NCBI GenBank assembly: GCA_932294295.1
Contig: OW028580.1
Coordinates: forward strand, 26,147,396 to 26,211,395
Length of the DNA: 64,000 nt
Origin: Alitta virens
Lineage: Eukaryota > Annelida > Polychaeta > Phyllodocida > Nereididae
Direction of reading: 5' to 3'
The notes under the pieces were generated by a model. The model did no database searches and was not told the DNA's origin. It worked only from the letters and a program-made list of their open reading frames with translations. A program made the translations under genes and the position numbers. Shown piece by piece: positions 1-13,267 of this stretch; within the stretch, counting starts at the first letter, position 1; every line of letters begins with the position of its first letter.

Positions 1-180
1 CCCATGTAGCCAGCCAACCAACCACCCAGTCAGAAATATCTATCAATATATCTATCTATATCTATCTGCCTCTATATCTATCTATCTATATCTACCTCTA
101 TATCTACCTCTCTATCTCTATCTCTAACTATCTATCTATCTCTATCCATCCATCCATCAGTCCATCTATCTATCTATCTA
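1..180. repeat. (TATC)n microsatellite
   Basis: TATC/TCTA tetramers with interruptions from about 37 to 182; it begins near the window edge. Confidence 0.9.
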
Positions 181-660
181 TCCATTACCCCTTTTGCAAG
201 AAAAGCGATACCTCCCAATGAAATGCAAACAAAGTCTATACATGAAGCAACATGCACAGTCTAAGGAGCGTATGAATTCTATGCATACTTAACAAGCTGT
301 CTGAGCGAGCGATCTCAAAGCTTTGAAAATCAGATGCTAAAAACAGAAAACTTAAGAAATGTGATCTTCAGTTAATTTCTATTAGCGCGGGTGGAAAATT
401 AAGAGAGGGTGCGGAAAATGCTTTAATCTTTAAAAGATGAAACGCCGAACTGGGGAAATGGGTGGCTGGGTAATTATCATGAATATTTAAGAAATTGACA
501 TTTTTTGCCTACAATATATATTCACAATGTTTTGTATTGTATTGTATTGTATTATATGGTATTTTTTATTGCACTGCTAGGAGCCAAAAAAAAAAGGCTT
601 TATTTTCAACCAGCATATATATGGTATATGTTGTACAGCATCAAACTATATGTTGGATGG
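181..660. other. No gene recognised
   Basis: AT-rich unique sequence with a short (TTGTA)n run at 532-552 and an A-run at 585-594. Confidence 0.6.
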
Positions 661-669
661 CTGAGGAGT

Positions 670-1995
670 ATATTGGATGATTGTAGTGTATATACTGAAA
701 AATTAATTGAAAATGTAATGTAGAAACCTTCAAATACCTGGGACATATATTGACCAACAAACGTAATATTCACAGTAAAATGGGAAAATACCTTGCAATC
801 AGGCCCAGAAAGCATTGTTTGCGCTTCAAGGAGACACTAAACATTCTTTAGGATATATAACCCCAAAACTAGCAATGAAAATGTTTGATACATATATTTT
901 GCCTATTCTTGAATATAATTGTGAAATTTGGAGTAATGTGAAGCCAATTGATGATATAGAAAAAATACAAATAGGATATCTTAAAAATATGCTAGGAATA
1001 CGAAGACAAACACCAACATTGGCAGCTTATGGTGAAACTGGCAGATTTCCTTTGCATGTCAGACAACAGGTTAGAATGGTAAACTACTGGCTAAAACTGA
1101 AACGCCTACCTGATAGCTGTATACTTAAAAAATGTTTAAATATTCATGAAAATGCACTAAGTTCAGGTCAGAGTAGTTGGCTAAGAAAAGTTAAACAAAT
1201 TATTACTGAATTTGTACAAATTGAGGACTTGAATACAATTGCTAGAACATTTGCAGTAAACATATACACTAAAACGCAAGAGAACCTATTGGCAAAAATA
1301 TATGACTCTACCCAGCAACCAAAACTTAGAACATATAAACTCATCAAACCAGATTATAGAATTGAACCATACCTTCGGTTAAACTTGGGTAGAAAAACTT
1401 ATAATAAAATAGCTAGATTCAGAACCAGTTCCCATAACCTTCGTATAGAAACAGGTAGACATGAAAGACCATTAATACCTGTAGAAGAGAGACTATGTAC
1501 GAAATGTAACTTAAATGAAGTTGAGGATGAGATACACTCATTAATAATATGTCCAAATAACACATCACTGCGCCTACGACTGTTTGATCTAGCTAGAGTT
1601 TACATATATGATTTTGACATAATGAATGAAACCAATAAATTTATATCTATCATGTGCTCAAAGGAATCTGAGCTACTGAGGTGCCTGGGAAAATTCTTAA
1701 TTGATATTGATATATGAGTTATATGTTCTCCATCTTCTGACACTGTACAGTATATATACATAGATGTTACTATAAACATTATTTTAAAAAAAAAGAAAAA
1801 TCATAAAAAAATTAAGTTTGGGGGCTGGAACCACGTTACTAGTATAGCATATCTAGTTTAAAAATTTTATTTTAACATTTCTGTATTTTCTGTATTTCTG
1901 TATTTTCTGTTCTTTATTTTATTTATGACATATATATCATGGATGATATTTTACTGTCAATAAAAATTATATATATATATATATATATATTGTAC
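670..1995 (+). mobile_element. LINE 3' fragment (reverse transcriptase C-terminal part)
   Basis: A 300-codon open frame (about 815-1717, TGA at 1715-1717) encodes the region after the reverse transcriptase palm. It holds the thumb-like segment with ILPILEYNCEIW, the block YGETGRFPL, and a C-terminal zinc-binding CTKC...H...C cluster (near 1498-1551). The preceding segment FKYLGHILTN (about 730-765) is in another frame, so a frameshift lies near 795. The palm and endonuclease are missing: this is a 5'-truncated insertion. The 3' end runs into an (AT)n tract at 1963-1990. The long open frame shows it is fairly young or little decayed. Jockey/CR1-like LINEs of marine invertebrates have this layout; the clade is not certain. 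Confidence 0.8.
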
Positions 1996-2009
1996 AGTGT
2001 GGAGAATAC

Positions 2010-2125
2010 AAGCGATGGTGGGTGGCATGTCATCCTACATGACGTTTTGTGGGATTTGGAAGAATTAGATTTTTTCCTCATCCCACAAAACTCAATGTTG
2101 CATCCTCACCATCCAATATTGTTTT
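2010..2125. mobile_element. Imperfect palindromic MITE next to the LINE tail
   Basis: The left arm (GATGGTGGGTGGCATG, then GTTTTGTGGGAT) is inverted at the right (ATCCCACAAAAC, then GCATCCTCACCATC). It is about 110 bp and non-coding. Confidence 0.6.
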
Positions 2126-2141
2126 AGTATTGTATTGTTTT

Positions 2142-2352
2142 GTGTTGCATTAGCGCTACTGGTCTGATGCCTAACTTATGACAGAATGCTGCTTTCAAGG
2201 CAAACATAAAGATGAGATAACCCATTAACCATCGTTCACCTCATGGATGGTCGTTCACCTCATGGATGGTTTTTTTTTACTTGCCTCAGCATAGACACCG
2301 TGTACACGCCAACACCAATTTAACATCTCATGAAACTGACATCCAGCTGAGA
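2142..2352 (-). mobile_element. SINE family B fragment
   Basis: It contains the family block CTTGCCTCAGCATAGACACC and ACATCTCATGAAACTGACAT, both shared with several other places in the window. A GTTCACCTCATGGATGGTC unit is duplicated at about 2233-2270. Confidence 0.65.
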
Positions 2353-2462
2353 TGTACATAATTTGGCAATATCCAGAGATAATCTAAACTCCTACAAAAG
2401 AAAACTGTATAATTTATAAAATCTAAAATTCAACGATTTAACAACACATTTACTGGTCGTTG

Positions 2463-2500
<38 letters not shown>

Positions 2501-2885
2501 TTATTGACACTTTTTCATATCAGAAAAGATACATATGTCACGTATCTACTCACTACGTCTATGTAAAACTACATCTGCAGAAATATGACATACAAGTTCT
2601 CATTATTTTATACATAATATATATAGCTTAACGTTCAAGGTCACAGTTGCCATAATTTGATGTTTTCTAGGGAGAGTCCTGCTAAGTACATAAAAGATAT
2701 ACAGTAACTGCTACATTTTGGATGCGTTTGTGATTGTTGTTATTTTCACGTCAGCAAGTGCTCGACCCCATTAGCAGCTAAAGAAAGATTAGTCCAACAC
2801 GGGATATGGGAGCTTAACCTTTGCACGAAAGAGTCAAGCTTATGCAACCACTTGTGGAACTTAAAAAAGGTTGGATGATTGTAGT

Positions 2886-2948
2886 GTCTCTCTGTCTATC
2901 CGTCTGTCTGTCTGTCTGTCTGTCTAGCTATCTGTTTAGCTATCTGTG
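2886..2948. repeat. (TCTG)n microsatellite
   Basis: TCTG tetramers with TATC interruptions. Confidence 0.9.
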
Positions 2949-3018
2949 GATGTCCATCTAACTACCTGTACTTACAGTTGCACAGTGTTACTATTCCTTA
3001 AGATCAGCTCAACATTTA

Positions 3019-3150
3019 AGGCCGACTCACCATTAAGGACATTAATGTTATTTTTCCCCACAATTTCTTTTACCTCGCTATTAAGACTTCCTCACCATTG
3101 AGACCAGTACATTTTGCAGTAAAGGTGGCTTTAACGGTTAGGATTCATCA
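3019..3150. mobile_element. Inverted-repeat element, family G (CCTCACCATTAAGACC)
   Basis: The left end carries GACTCACCATTAAGGAC; the right end carries GGTGGCTTTAACGGTTAGG. ACATTTTGCAGTAAAGGTGG in the centre is shared with other copies. It is small and non-coding. Confidence 0.6.
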
Positions 3151-3301
3151 CATTTGACAACACACACAAAGATCACATTTTGAACAAAGCGATAGTGCAT
3201 TACTATCTATCTATCTTCCAGGCCTATGTACTGAAAAGACAAGAATGCCAATGTGGCCTTCGGGAACCTCCAGACATGCATTTAGAAGGTCCTGTTACTA
3301 T

Positions 3302-3366
3302 GGCAACAGCTCCATTGTTTACCGTTACTAATAGCAACAGCTCCATTGTTTACCGTTACTAATAGT
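3302..3366. repeat. 31-bp direct duplication
   Basis: GCAACAGCTCCATTGTTTAC followed by CGTTACTAAT occurs twice in a row. Confidence 0.85.
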
Positions 3367-3632
3367 AACCAATATTGACCTACGGAATTCATATTATCGA
3401 GAGATATAGAGATGGATATTTAGAAGGTATTTCTTGATCAACAGTTGATGAGTACCAGGACTTGTTTTTGTCGATGTATGAGTACACTCAGGTCAAAGTC
3501 TGCAGAACGTTAGTGTATGATGATGTACAACGTATAAGTAAATATTTGATCGACTGCTGTGTACCATAATGTTGGTGGTGTAAGGCCCTAGTAGTGTGGT
3601 TAGAAAGCTAGACATATAGATAGATGCATTTG

Positions 3633-3878
3633 GAAGGAAGAAAAGAAGGAAAGAGGGAAGGAAATAAAGAAAGAGTGAAAGAAGGAAAGAAGGAAAGAGG
3701 GAAGGAAAGAAAGAAAGAGGGAAGGAAAGAAAGAAAGAGTGAAAGAAGGAAAGAAGGAAAGAGGGAAGGAAAGAAAGAAAGAGTGAAAGAATAAAACAAA
3801 GAAAGAGAAGTATGGAAAAAGAAATAAATAAAAAAACACACAAAAATGAAAGAAATAAGGAAAAGATAGGGAGAAAGG

Positions 3879-3924
<46 letters not shown>

Positions 3925-4050
3925 GAGGAAGAAAGGCATACGGGAGAGAAGAAGAAAGGAAGAAAGGAACAAAAGGAAAGAGAGAAGAACGAATGAAGTT
4001 AAGAATAAACGAAAGGAAGGAATAATGAAAGAGAAAAACAGCAAACAAAT
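3633..4050. repeat. Purine-strand (GAAA/GGAA)n tract
   Basis: More than 400 bases are almost all A and G on this strand. Open frames here encode only Lys/Glu/Arg or, in reverse, Phe/Ser/Leu runs, and are not genes. Confidence 0.9.
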
Positions 4051-4060
4051 TGCATTTTAA

Positions 4061-7000
4061 CTCGATGTATTAGTACTGGATGCTTCTTGCAATTATGTTA
4101 ACCTATGAAGAATGAAGTATGAAAGTTTAATGCTATTATGAAGTGAAGAAATGGATGAAGAACGAATACAATAAGTCTATCATTTTAAAAGATGAACTCT
4201 TATCATGTTCAAAATGTTAGCAATTCAGCTAATTTGAAAACTTTGGCTGAACTAGCTACTGATAAATTCAGAAATTACTACCGACAATTTGCGATAATGG
4301 GTTTGGAGCAGAACTTAAAGAGAAGGACCTAATATGATAAGCGACTGGGTAATTTCCCAGTTGGGGAACACAACTGAATTAGTGACCTGTGTTCTGTCTA
4401 GGCAAGATATACAGAAAGTGTATGGTAATATGTCCGGTCAAAAGGTCAAAATTATACCAGGTACACTGCCAGAAATGACTTTTTAGTAATATGATCTCAA
4501 TTTTTCTTGAAGCAATAATAACAAAGAATATTATATTGACTAAAGATAATATATTAAATATAATAATATATTTATACACTGCCTTTTATGGTTAAATGCT
4601 TGATGACCCACATTTAATTTAATAAAGATTTCCTTCCTTCCTATACCTTGGATGGTTATGGGTCTGAAGAGGATAAGAAAATGGTTATATGGTAAGAAGA
4701 AAAATTTAATATCAACTAAACATTACATAAGCAAGAAAAATCATGGTCAGTAACATGAAAAAATCATTCAATTAAAGTAATTTGCCTTGCTCTTCGAAAA
4801 AAAAAGCAAAAATGCAATTATCGTTTATCTTATATAATATGTAAATGCCTCGCGTTTCTAATAAGTCCCAAGAATATTTCACTTAATTTCAATTATTTTT
4901 TTCAAGAAAAATTCCATTTGATTTGCATGCACTATCTGAACATTTTCTTGGCTAAAATCGTATTCTAATTTGTATGCAGAATTTTTTTTATTTTTTAATA
5001 AGCAACAGTACCTCATTACAATTTTACTAATAACACAACGTAAATACGCACATAGTTAAGGGTGCCATAGGAGCTCCCTTGATTACCACATGCACTGACT
5101 GGCCTTTTAAGCAAAACACAGCTAACGACACCCATAAGACCACATTTGCATAAAAGCCCCAACTTACAAAATATTTACAAAGTTACACGGGGATAACTGT
5201 CATGGAAAACATTCAATAAAGTTCCATCACAATGACATAGGTTTAGATGAGTTGAGAAATATGGCCATATAATCAAATAAAGGAAATGAAAGAATGGAAA
5301 ACCACTACTAAGGAATGACTCTCTTATCCCCTTGACAAGAAAGAATGGCAAAAGGCATTGCCAAATAATAAAATTCCTAGACAAATAAAGCCATCCTATT
5401 TTCTGTCGAAACTTAACGTGTTGGAATCATTCTTCTATTTATGATGAACAAAATTTAATGCCGAGGAAACTCCGGGACTTTTAGCTGATATTTGAAAATA
5501 AACGGACTCAAAATTAATGGAATATGCTGCATACCGAAAGATCTTTAAGATGATAAAACCATTTTTAAAAATTTTGTGTAGATATCAGTGGTTCGCTGAA
5601 AAATACTTATGACTCGCATGACATTAACATCTTGATATGATAGTGTAACATTTAACATTAACGTGATATTACATGACTTAGCTAGACGTCGTTTGGATGA
5701 GAAATTAAATTGGCGGCCCCTTGTAAATGTGTAACATGGGTGGACTTTCCTTTCTCTCTCACCTCATCAATCAACCCTCGATAGTGGCAAGAACTTGCCC
5801 TAGAGGGCTGCACTTCCCATATCTATTGATCTATATTATGTATCTATATATATACTGCCACACAGCTGTATTCTTATTCCGCAAGTTCAATGAAACCAAA
5901 CAAAATGTGTCAACAGTTTTCCATTTGTCTGGATTTAAAGAGAGGTAATACTGATTTGGATAGTTAATACTGAACCTACAGCACATTATTCTCAGAACTT
6001 CAGCTTACCATAACTATATAACACAATTACTTCAACCACCTCTAAGCTACAAATTTATTAGTCTCATAGAAAAACTACAAGGAAACAGGGTATTTTATCC
6101 GAAGTCCGCTTCGGACAGACATCCAATCAATTAATGAATTCAGCTTGAGTGTTGACACATCTAATGAATGGCGTCGTTATTCCAAGTGCGAGCAGATCCC
6201 TATCCAGGTAAACGATCTCGCTAAATGAGTGTTTGCTCAATGTCTCAGAGCATTATGGAAACGAGGCAGCGCTCAATGAGAGCGGCCATCCATCACTGAC
6301 AATATTGCTTCTCCCGATATATAAAACAGAAGAAGATGTATGCAGTAGTCTTGATACAGTACAGGACTATGTAACAAGCTCACTACATGAAATTTCAATC
6401 ATTACAGTGGCAGACTTGATGAGTATTCATCATGTGAAAGTTATATTTTTTTCACGAGTAAGACAGTGTTAACTGAACTTTTTGTTAGTTAAATCCTGAC
6501 ACCGAAGTTTTATTCCCATCAGGCCTATTTACTAATTTGTTTGATTTTAGATCTGTTTAACTGCTCTTATTATGCAATTGAAGTTCTTTGTCCAGTACAC
6601 TGGACTTACAAGAGAGATATAACTGACATTTTTATTGGTTAAATCTCTCCTAAGAACCATAGAAAGATTTCATGGTTGAGTATAATGTTAGTTTTTACAA
6701 AATCAGCTGCAAAAGTAAATATTAATTGGGACCTAAAAAAACTTGGTGTACATTTCTCACTGATTTGGAGTGATATTAATTATTATAGTGACGTGGTCTT
6801 AATATGGGGTTAAACGGAAAAGCAAACAAAATCTAAATTGAAAATAATCTCTTGTGCACATGATAAGTCGATAAGGCATAACAATTGACAATGTGTTAAC
6901 TTAAATTAAATATTTGATCATATCAGCTCGTGCATTTTGAGCTGAAATCAATCAGTGAACAAAATGAATTAATTTTGAGTCAGATTTCAGCAAATTACTG

Positions 7001-9816
7001 TACCAAACCATGTATTATACTTAAATTCGGAATAAATATCCAAATTTGTCTTGGTATATTATTCCATACTAAGCATGGGGGTAAACCTAAACGCCTCAAT
7101 GTCAGCAATATGTCAAAAAGCCATTAACTTAAGATAGATTCCCTTCTTTCCCGTGATAATTCGTGGTCTTGTAATTCAATTCTTGGTCATAAATGTAGCG
7201 AAGATGGTATGGCAGAGACCAGAAACGAGACAACTGTTACAATTGGTTAAGGGCCATTGTACTTAAGGGAAAGTTGACAGTACAATACTGAATATTCATA
7301 CTTAAGTGACAGGTTGACCTTTATCAACTAATTGCCAGTCAGTACATTGCCGTACCTTGACAGCTTTCCAAACAAAGATGTATAGAATTGCAGCCTTAAC
7401 ATAAAACACGTGTCAGAAACTCTATAGATCACTCTCTCTCTCTCTGACCTCTCTCACATGCAATATATTATAAATTGAAGCCATGTGATATTTTAGTTAG
7501 TTTCAACGTACACTAAAATCTGTCTGGCAATGCTGTTAATCAAAAACAGATAATTGATTATTTTGACTAACTTACTAGACATGGTGTGAACGTTTTGACT
7601 TTTAAGTACTTCAAGAGCATGCACGTGCCTTAAAAATTGGGCCAACCTATTCTTCAGTTATGACAGAAAGTTATCAAGTATACAAGTGACAAATATATAT
7701 ATAATTGTGCCAAGAATACACTTCCATGAAATTTAATTGAATTCCCTTCCAAGAAGATCTAACGGTTTAGCCTTTAAAGTTTGAACTCAATCTCGTGAAC
7801 TTTCAACACTTAAATAATCTCCACCAGCCACACTGCAAAAGAACGGCAATGTTAATTTCCCTGCTTTCCTCTTTTTTTACATGGATGCTAAGGGAAATTT
7901 CTGAAATGCAATTGAAAATAACTCGTGAAAAATAAAATAAACTCAAAGTGCCTTCTGAAGAATTTGGTAAAAATTCCTTTGGAATTGAACAGCATTCTCA
8001 ACATTGATTTTCAAGAGAATGCAGCGTTGGTGAAGATTCCATTTGAGTTGTCTCAATAATTCAGTTAGTCTGAAAATTAGATAAATCCCTGAGGCAGACG
8101 TATTAATGAGATGCTATTGAACCAGAAGAAATTTGAGAATTTTTAGCAAAGATATATTTGGACATTGTAACTGAGCATAATTCGTATTGCCCATTGAAGG
8201 ATTCATTTTCTATCCAATGGTTCAATGGGGGTCCCATAAATGCATTCTACGTGGATTTATATATATATAAACATCTTTAATAAGCTCAAGTGTACAGTTG
8301 TTAAGTCTTATTTGTGAAAGAAAACATTTAAAACTGCCACAATGAACATGAGATAATTATGATTATGTATTCATAAAAATGACAAGTTAGAAAGACGTCG
8401 TAGAAATTAACTTTTTTTTAATAATCAAATCTGAAACTTTGACAAAGAGGCTAACAATCAAAGTTGACAGGACAAATGAAGCTATGAATAATAAACGGCT
8501 GCTCCATATATTTTGCACTGCATGGAAAAAATCACATTATAATAGGCAATTACCGGAGTGTTTTAACATGTTAATATAACACCTATGCTAGTGCTATCAT
8601 AAAACCTGGCCTTATAAGTCTATTGCAAGCCCCTGGGAATGAGACAGAACTACAGATAGCTGATATATAATTGAATCCAGGTAGCTATTAAGTACATCTA
8701 CAACGATAAATATTCCTAATAGAATATGAGTTACTATTTGTTACAATCTACAGTAAGTTTCATAAAATACGGTCGAAAATGGCTGTCCGTAGCGACCTGT
8801 ACCTGGATGTGGTCTAAGCATGCTAAAGCCAGCTGCTTTTGTCTGCATCTGTAGCTAATAATCAGCTAACATCTATCACCAGATAATATAAACCTTGGTA
8901 AATGTAAGAAATTAATCTAATATATCATAAATATGTACTTTTAGATCCGGTTTTGAGTAGCCAGCTATGACAGTTTTAGTTTCAGTTTGATGGGCCGTTT
9001 TTAATGAAACTATAAATTATCATATTTCACTTGCAAAATGTTGCCAATTTAAGTTGAAATAGTGTAGTTTGGAGTAAAGGAATTGTCAAAGTCTTGGTAT
9101 TTACAAGGAATCTTATCAAACCACAGACACTACCTTTTCTAAAGTAACTTTATAATAAAATCTCATTATTCTACAAGTAATCTTACAACAAAAATTTAAT
9201 TACGTTACAATTAATGTTGAAAATATCATTATACATATGTATTTGATTAATTGTATCCAGAATAAAGCCCTAATTAAACTTAAAATTCACTAAAGATATG
9301 AGCTGTGGTGTACCCTTCGACCACTGCAACATCAAATTCACAGAGAGAAAGAGAGCTAGACAAATAATCATAGCTTGTTAAACTGATGTCCTTGATGTGC
9401 ATACTAGTGTCAATCTCCCATATAATTCCATGCACAATACACAATATTACTGTCAATGTCATACAAGAATAGTATCACATACCTAATTATTAATTTATAT
9501 GGATGTAATTATTGCTATAGATAGCAATAAGCTTGGCATCATATGTCGTGACATATTGCTTGATGAATGATTGCCATTACCTTGAGTCGGACACAATATA
9601 AGATTCTGTGCTAATTTCGGATTATTTCATAGAACAGACAAATAAATAGCACATTTAGCAATACAAAAAAATCCAATTTGTATAATAAATCAAAAGACAG
9701 AACCTATGTAAAGATGAAGTGAATAATAAAAAATAATCCAATACCTTGCAGTACAAAACAGTCTACTGTAAGATTTAGTAGTGATAATTTAGAAGTATAA
9801 TAAAAAATAAATAAAA
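4061..9816. other. Long AT-rich stretch without recognised genes
   Basis: Apart from a SINE-B fragment (8745-8890) I see no conserved coding block, tRNA or repeat family. Short open frames at 5727-5948 and 6233-6472 have no recognisable features. Confidence 0.55.
8745..8890 (-). mobile_element. SINE family B fragment (tRNA-proximal part)
   Basis: Similar by eye to 37434-37545: both share GTTTCATAAAA, a TAGCGACCT block, CCTGGATGT and AGCCAGCTGCTTTTGTCT. It is old and diverged. Confidence 0.5.
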
Positions 9817-10444
9817 TGAAGAACAGAAAGAATGTAACAAGAGGAAGAATAACTAATGAAGAAGAATATGATGAATAAAATAAGTAAAAAAGAAGAAGAA
9901 AAATAATCGAAGAATAAGATGAGGAGGAATAAAGATGAAGAATAAAATTAGAGTAAAAGAGGAATAATTAAAAGAAGAACAGAAAGAATGTAACAAGAGG
10001 AAGAATAACTAATGAAGAAGAATATGATGAATAAAATAAGTAAAAAAGAAGAAGAAAAATAATCGAAGAATAAGATGAGGAGGAATAAAGATGAAGAATA
10101 AAATTAGAGTAAAAGAGGAATAATTAAAAGAAGAACAGAAAGAATGTAACAAGAGGAAGAATAACTAATGAAGAAGAATATGATGAATAAAATAAGTAAA
10201 AAAGAAGAAGAAAAATAATCGAAGAATAAGATGAGGAGGAATAAAGATGAAGAATAAAATTAGAGTAAAAGAGGAATAATTAAAAGAAGAACAGAAAGAA
10301 TGTAACAAGAGGAAGAATAACTAATGAAGAAGAATATGATGAATAAAATAAGTAAAAAAGAAGAAGAAAAATAATCGAAGAAAAAGATGAGGAGGAATAA
10401 AGATGAAGAATAAAATTAGAGTAAAAGAGGAATAATTAAAAGAA
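9817..10444. repeat. Tandem array: four 156-bp units, nearly identical
   Basis: GAACAGAAAGAATGTAACAA recurs at 9821, 9977, 10133 and 10289, an exact 156-bp period. The copies are almost base-identical; one difference is GAATAAG to GAAAAAG in the fourth. Units are purine-rich with stops in every frame I read. Confidence 0.93.
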
Positions 10445-10574
10445 GAAGACAAAAGGAACAAAAACTGAACTGCAAGCTGAGGATAACATAAGAAAGAATC
10501 TATACAGGAAAATGCAAGGAAAACTCAGAATTAAGACCACCTCGATATTAAGCTCACTTTGTTGTGTCACAAAT

Positions 10575-10708
10575 ACGTTACAATAGGATTCATTGCATTT
10601 CAAATCCGAACGACATTGGCACGGTGTCGATGATGTTGATACGATGTTGTAACGACTGTGGCCAACATGGAAATGATGCTGGGCCGATTTGGAATGCTAT
10701 TTGGGACC
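10575..10708. mobile_element. MITE, family Q (diverged)
   Basis: The right end CGATTTGGAATGCTATTTGG and the left GCATTTCAAATCCGAACG correspond to the inverted ends of the 47574 copy. The interior shares a GTTGATACGATGTTG block. Confidence 0.6.
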
Positions 10709-11089
10709 CTACTATTAAGACCACCTCACCATAAAGAAAACCAGTTTTTTATTTTACCAAAGTATATATTTATTATTGTATATTTATCATTGCTTCCCGA
10801 AATACCATCTTCTTGATGGCATAAAACAATTGTATGTGTCCAACAAATCAGGCATGTCAATTTACATCAGACAGTTTATGTAACATATCTTTACTATAAT
10901 CGTGACTATTACCACTCTAAGACCACCTCACCATTAAGTCTAGCAAATTTGCACCAAGTTTGTTCTTAATGCCGAGGGTCCACTTCACTATAGTTCCAGA
11001 TATTAGACAATGACGATAGTACCACTTCACTGACTTCAGTGATTCCCAAGGGTGGTCTTAATTGTGATGTCCACTGTATTAAGAAAACA
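10705..11089. mobile_element. Family G element(s), with an inserted 117-bp segment
   Basis: CTATTAAGACCACCTCACCA (10711) and CTAAGACCACCTCACCATTA (10917) are two left ends. The right end GGTGGTCTTAATTGTGATGT lies at 11052. A 117-bp segment (10791-10907), repeated at 11455-11571, sits between them. Confidence 0.6.
10791..10907. repeat. 117-bp direct repeat, first copy
   Basis: TGCTTCCCGAAATACCATCT to ATAATCGTGACT is repeated at 11455-11571 with about ten differences, in the same direction. Confidence 0.85.
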
Positions 11090-11097
11090 CCAAAAGA

Positions 11098-11243
11098 CTA
11101 CATGGCCAAATGTGCTACGTGCGTTTTCCATGCATTTGGATAAACGCATGGTTTTCACCTCATTTTAATTAGGCAAAAACCATGAGTTTTCAATGCATTT
11201 ATCCTTCTCATGGAAAAAGCAGGTGGCACATTTGGCCCTGTAC
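11098..11243. mobile_element. Palindromic MITE, family P
   Basis: Inverted arms begin CTACATGGCCAAATGTGC and meet around TTTTAATTAGG. Each arm repeats the ATGCATTTGGATAAACGCAT theme. There is no coding capacity. Confidence 0.75.
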
Positions 11244-11454
11244 AGTATTCCGAGTCTGAGCTTTAGACAGAGTAGTTTTCATCCTTTCTCTCGGCTATCT
11301 GCCAGCTTAATGAGCTTGTTTTTATATCTACTAGCTCTTTATTAGACTGTTTGCTGACAATCAACTTTCCTTCGATATTATTTCTTGCTAATTGTCTAAG
11401 CAATTCTAGCTGACTCAGTCAAGTCGAATAAGTTTAAATGAAACAGACAAATAC

Positions 11455-11571
11455 TGCTTCCCGAAATACCATCTTCTTGTTGGCATAAAACAATTGTATG
11501 TGCCACAACAATACAGGCATGTTAAATTACATCAGACAGTTTATGTGACATATCTTCACTATAATCGTGAC
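11455..11571. repeat. 117-bp direct repeat, second copy
   Basis: Partner of 10791-10907. The start ACTGCTTCCCGAAATACC and end CACTATAATCGTGACT are conserved. Confidence 0.85.
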
Positions 11572-12639
11572 TTTATTCACAATACGTCGAAATACCAACA
11601 GACATTCATTGTGCAATGTAACAAAACACAATGGTTCAATCTGAGCTTGGGTCATGACACTATGCAGCTGCATGCCTTGAGCGAAAATAGGAGGATATCG
11701 CATGCCAGAAAAGCGATTCTGACAGTCACGGAATTTACCACATTAAGCATAGAAAGAAAAGGTCTTTGTCACGTTAGATTCATCTAAAGTATGTGACTTT
11801 TTACCTGGTTTCTAGATCGATTGATATTATGTTCCAATGGGAATATTGTGTGATTCTTCAGAAAGGAGTGCAGGTATTTACATGGCCACAACAAAAAAAC
11901 TTCATTCGAGTTAATATAAAAAACTGAGACGGAAAGGAAAGTTAATACTAAAATGGTAAGGGGACATGAACGCTAATATCCATGGAAGTCTTTTACAATA
12001 TAAATTTCTTGAAATAATTTGTAATTCAATTCCCAGTATTTACTAAGTAAAGATCTAATTTAATTTCCTTAAGTAAGTAAAGTCATTTACAGTATTTAAT
12101 TAATTACCAGAAGTCATTAACAATAACATTCTTTATAAGTCATTTACAATATTCGAGGTAATTTGCTATATTCATCTCAGATGAAAAATCTAAGCATTTT
12201 GCCCGCTTTTGATTTCATGTTTAAATTTGGATCTGCCATTCCCAAACAAAACCGTTGTGAAACTGAATTTATCTGCCATTGCATGATATGCTGGTAGAAG
12301 AATGAGGAAACAATATCAGAGTCCGCCACAAAATACATAAATTATATAACAAGTTAATCCAATATTTGAAACAAAAAAAGTTGTGAGAAAAATCATATTG
12401 ACTCACTAGAGTCATTACACTCTGGCATGTCCTAGATGAGAAGTAGTTCTATTTCCCAAACACAGCTGAAAAATGTTTAAATTACGTTCTCTAACCAAAC
12501 CGGACACACTTGTCTATGTTTTTTGATGAGAAATTGTTGACATCAGTTCATGATAACAAACTGAGGCCATTTTAATATTGTTGAGCAAGAAATCCGTCCT
12601 GCCGACGGCTTTATTTTGTGTAAATAATGCATGATGGGA
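11572..12639. other. No gene recognised
   Basis: AT-rich unique sequence; nothing recognised. Confidence 0.55.
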
Positions 12640-12945
12640 AGATCCAAAAAACGAAAACGAGGCACAAGCAATGACGTGATAATAAACTACGTCACTTCAA
12701 GTGTTGTGATGTCATCAGTATCTATTCTCCCATAATTCTCAGTGCAACAAAGTTTTATTGACCCAAATCGGAGCCTTAGTAGTTATAGAGAACAAATAAC
12801 AATTGTCAGATCACTGACTTAATTTCTCTTCAAAAATAAGGCTATGAAGTCCTAAAGAGTGGACAGGGAAGGTCAGTGTAGCGTTGCATTGTGACGTCAT
12901 TATTATACTTTGACTGCGAAAGTTTTTAGTGGCCAATCGGTCCAT
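12640..12945. promoter_or_regulatory. Candidate regulatory region: CRE-type sites and CCAAT box
   Basis: TGACGTGA (12672-12679), TACGTCAC (12688-12695), TGATGTCATCA (12707-12717) and the perfect CRE TGACGTCA (12892-12899) cluster here. An NF-Y-type GGCCAATCGG follows at 12931-12940. No coding exon is recognised nearby. Motif matches only; function is inferred. Confidence 0.35.
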
Positions 12946-13267
12946 CCTCTATGTAGTCTACAGAGGATAGATACGCTATCCAGGCATATCCCAAATGCAG
13001 AAGGTCGCTTGCTTTGTTAACTCAGCAACTATAAGGCCCAGGGAGACAAATGACGGCTTAATTTGCTCCTTACCTCAAATCAGATCGATCTATCCTATCA
13101 TCGCAGATATTAGTGCATTCTTTACTGTTGTTCAGAAAAGCCCCATAGGATTAACATCGACACGGAGATTTGTTTATATGCCATCTGCCGTCATGGCAAC
13201 AAATGTAAACAATCAGAATTGCGTCACGGATCATTGTGTTCATTTGTGATGTCACAAATGACCAAAA

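Noticed and set aside
815..1717. 300-codon open frame as a host gene
   Set aside because: It shows LINE reverse-transcriptase C-terminal motifs and ends in an AT microsatellite.
3493..4060. Long reverse and forward open frames rich in Phe/Ser/Leu or Lys/Glu/Arg
   Set aside because: They are translations of a GAAA/GGAA purine tract with no unique sequence.
12995..13249. 84-codon open frame after the CRE cluster
   Set aside because: No domain and no start or splice support; the region looks regulatory rather than coding.
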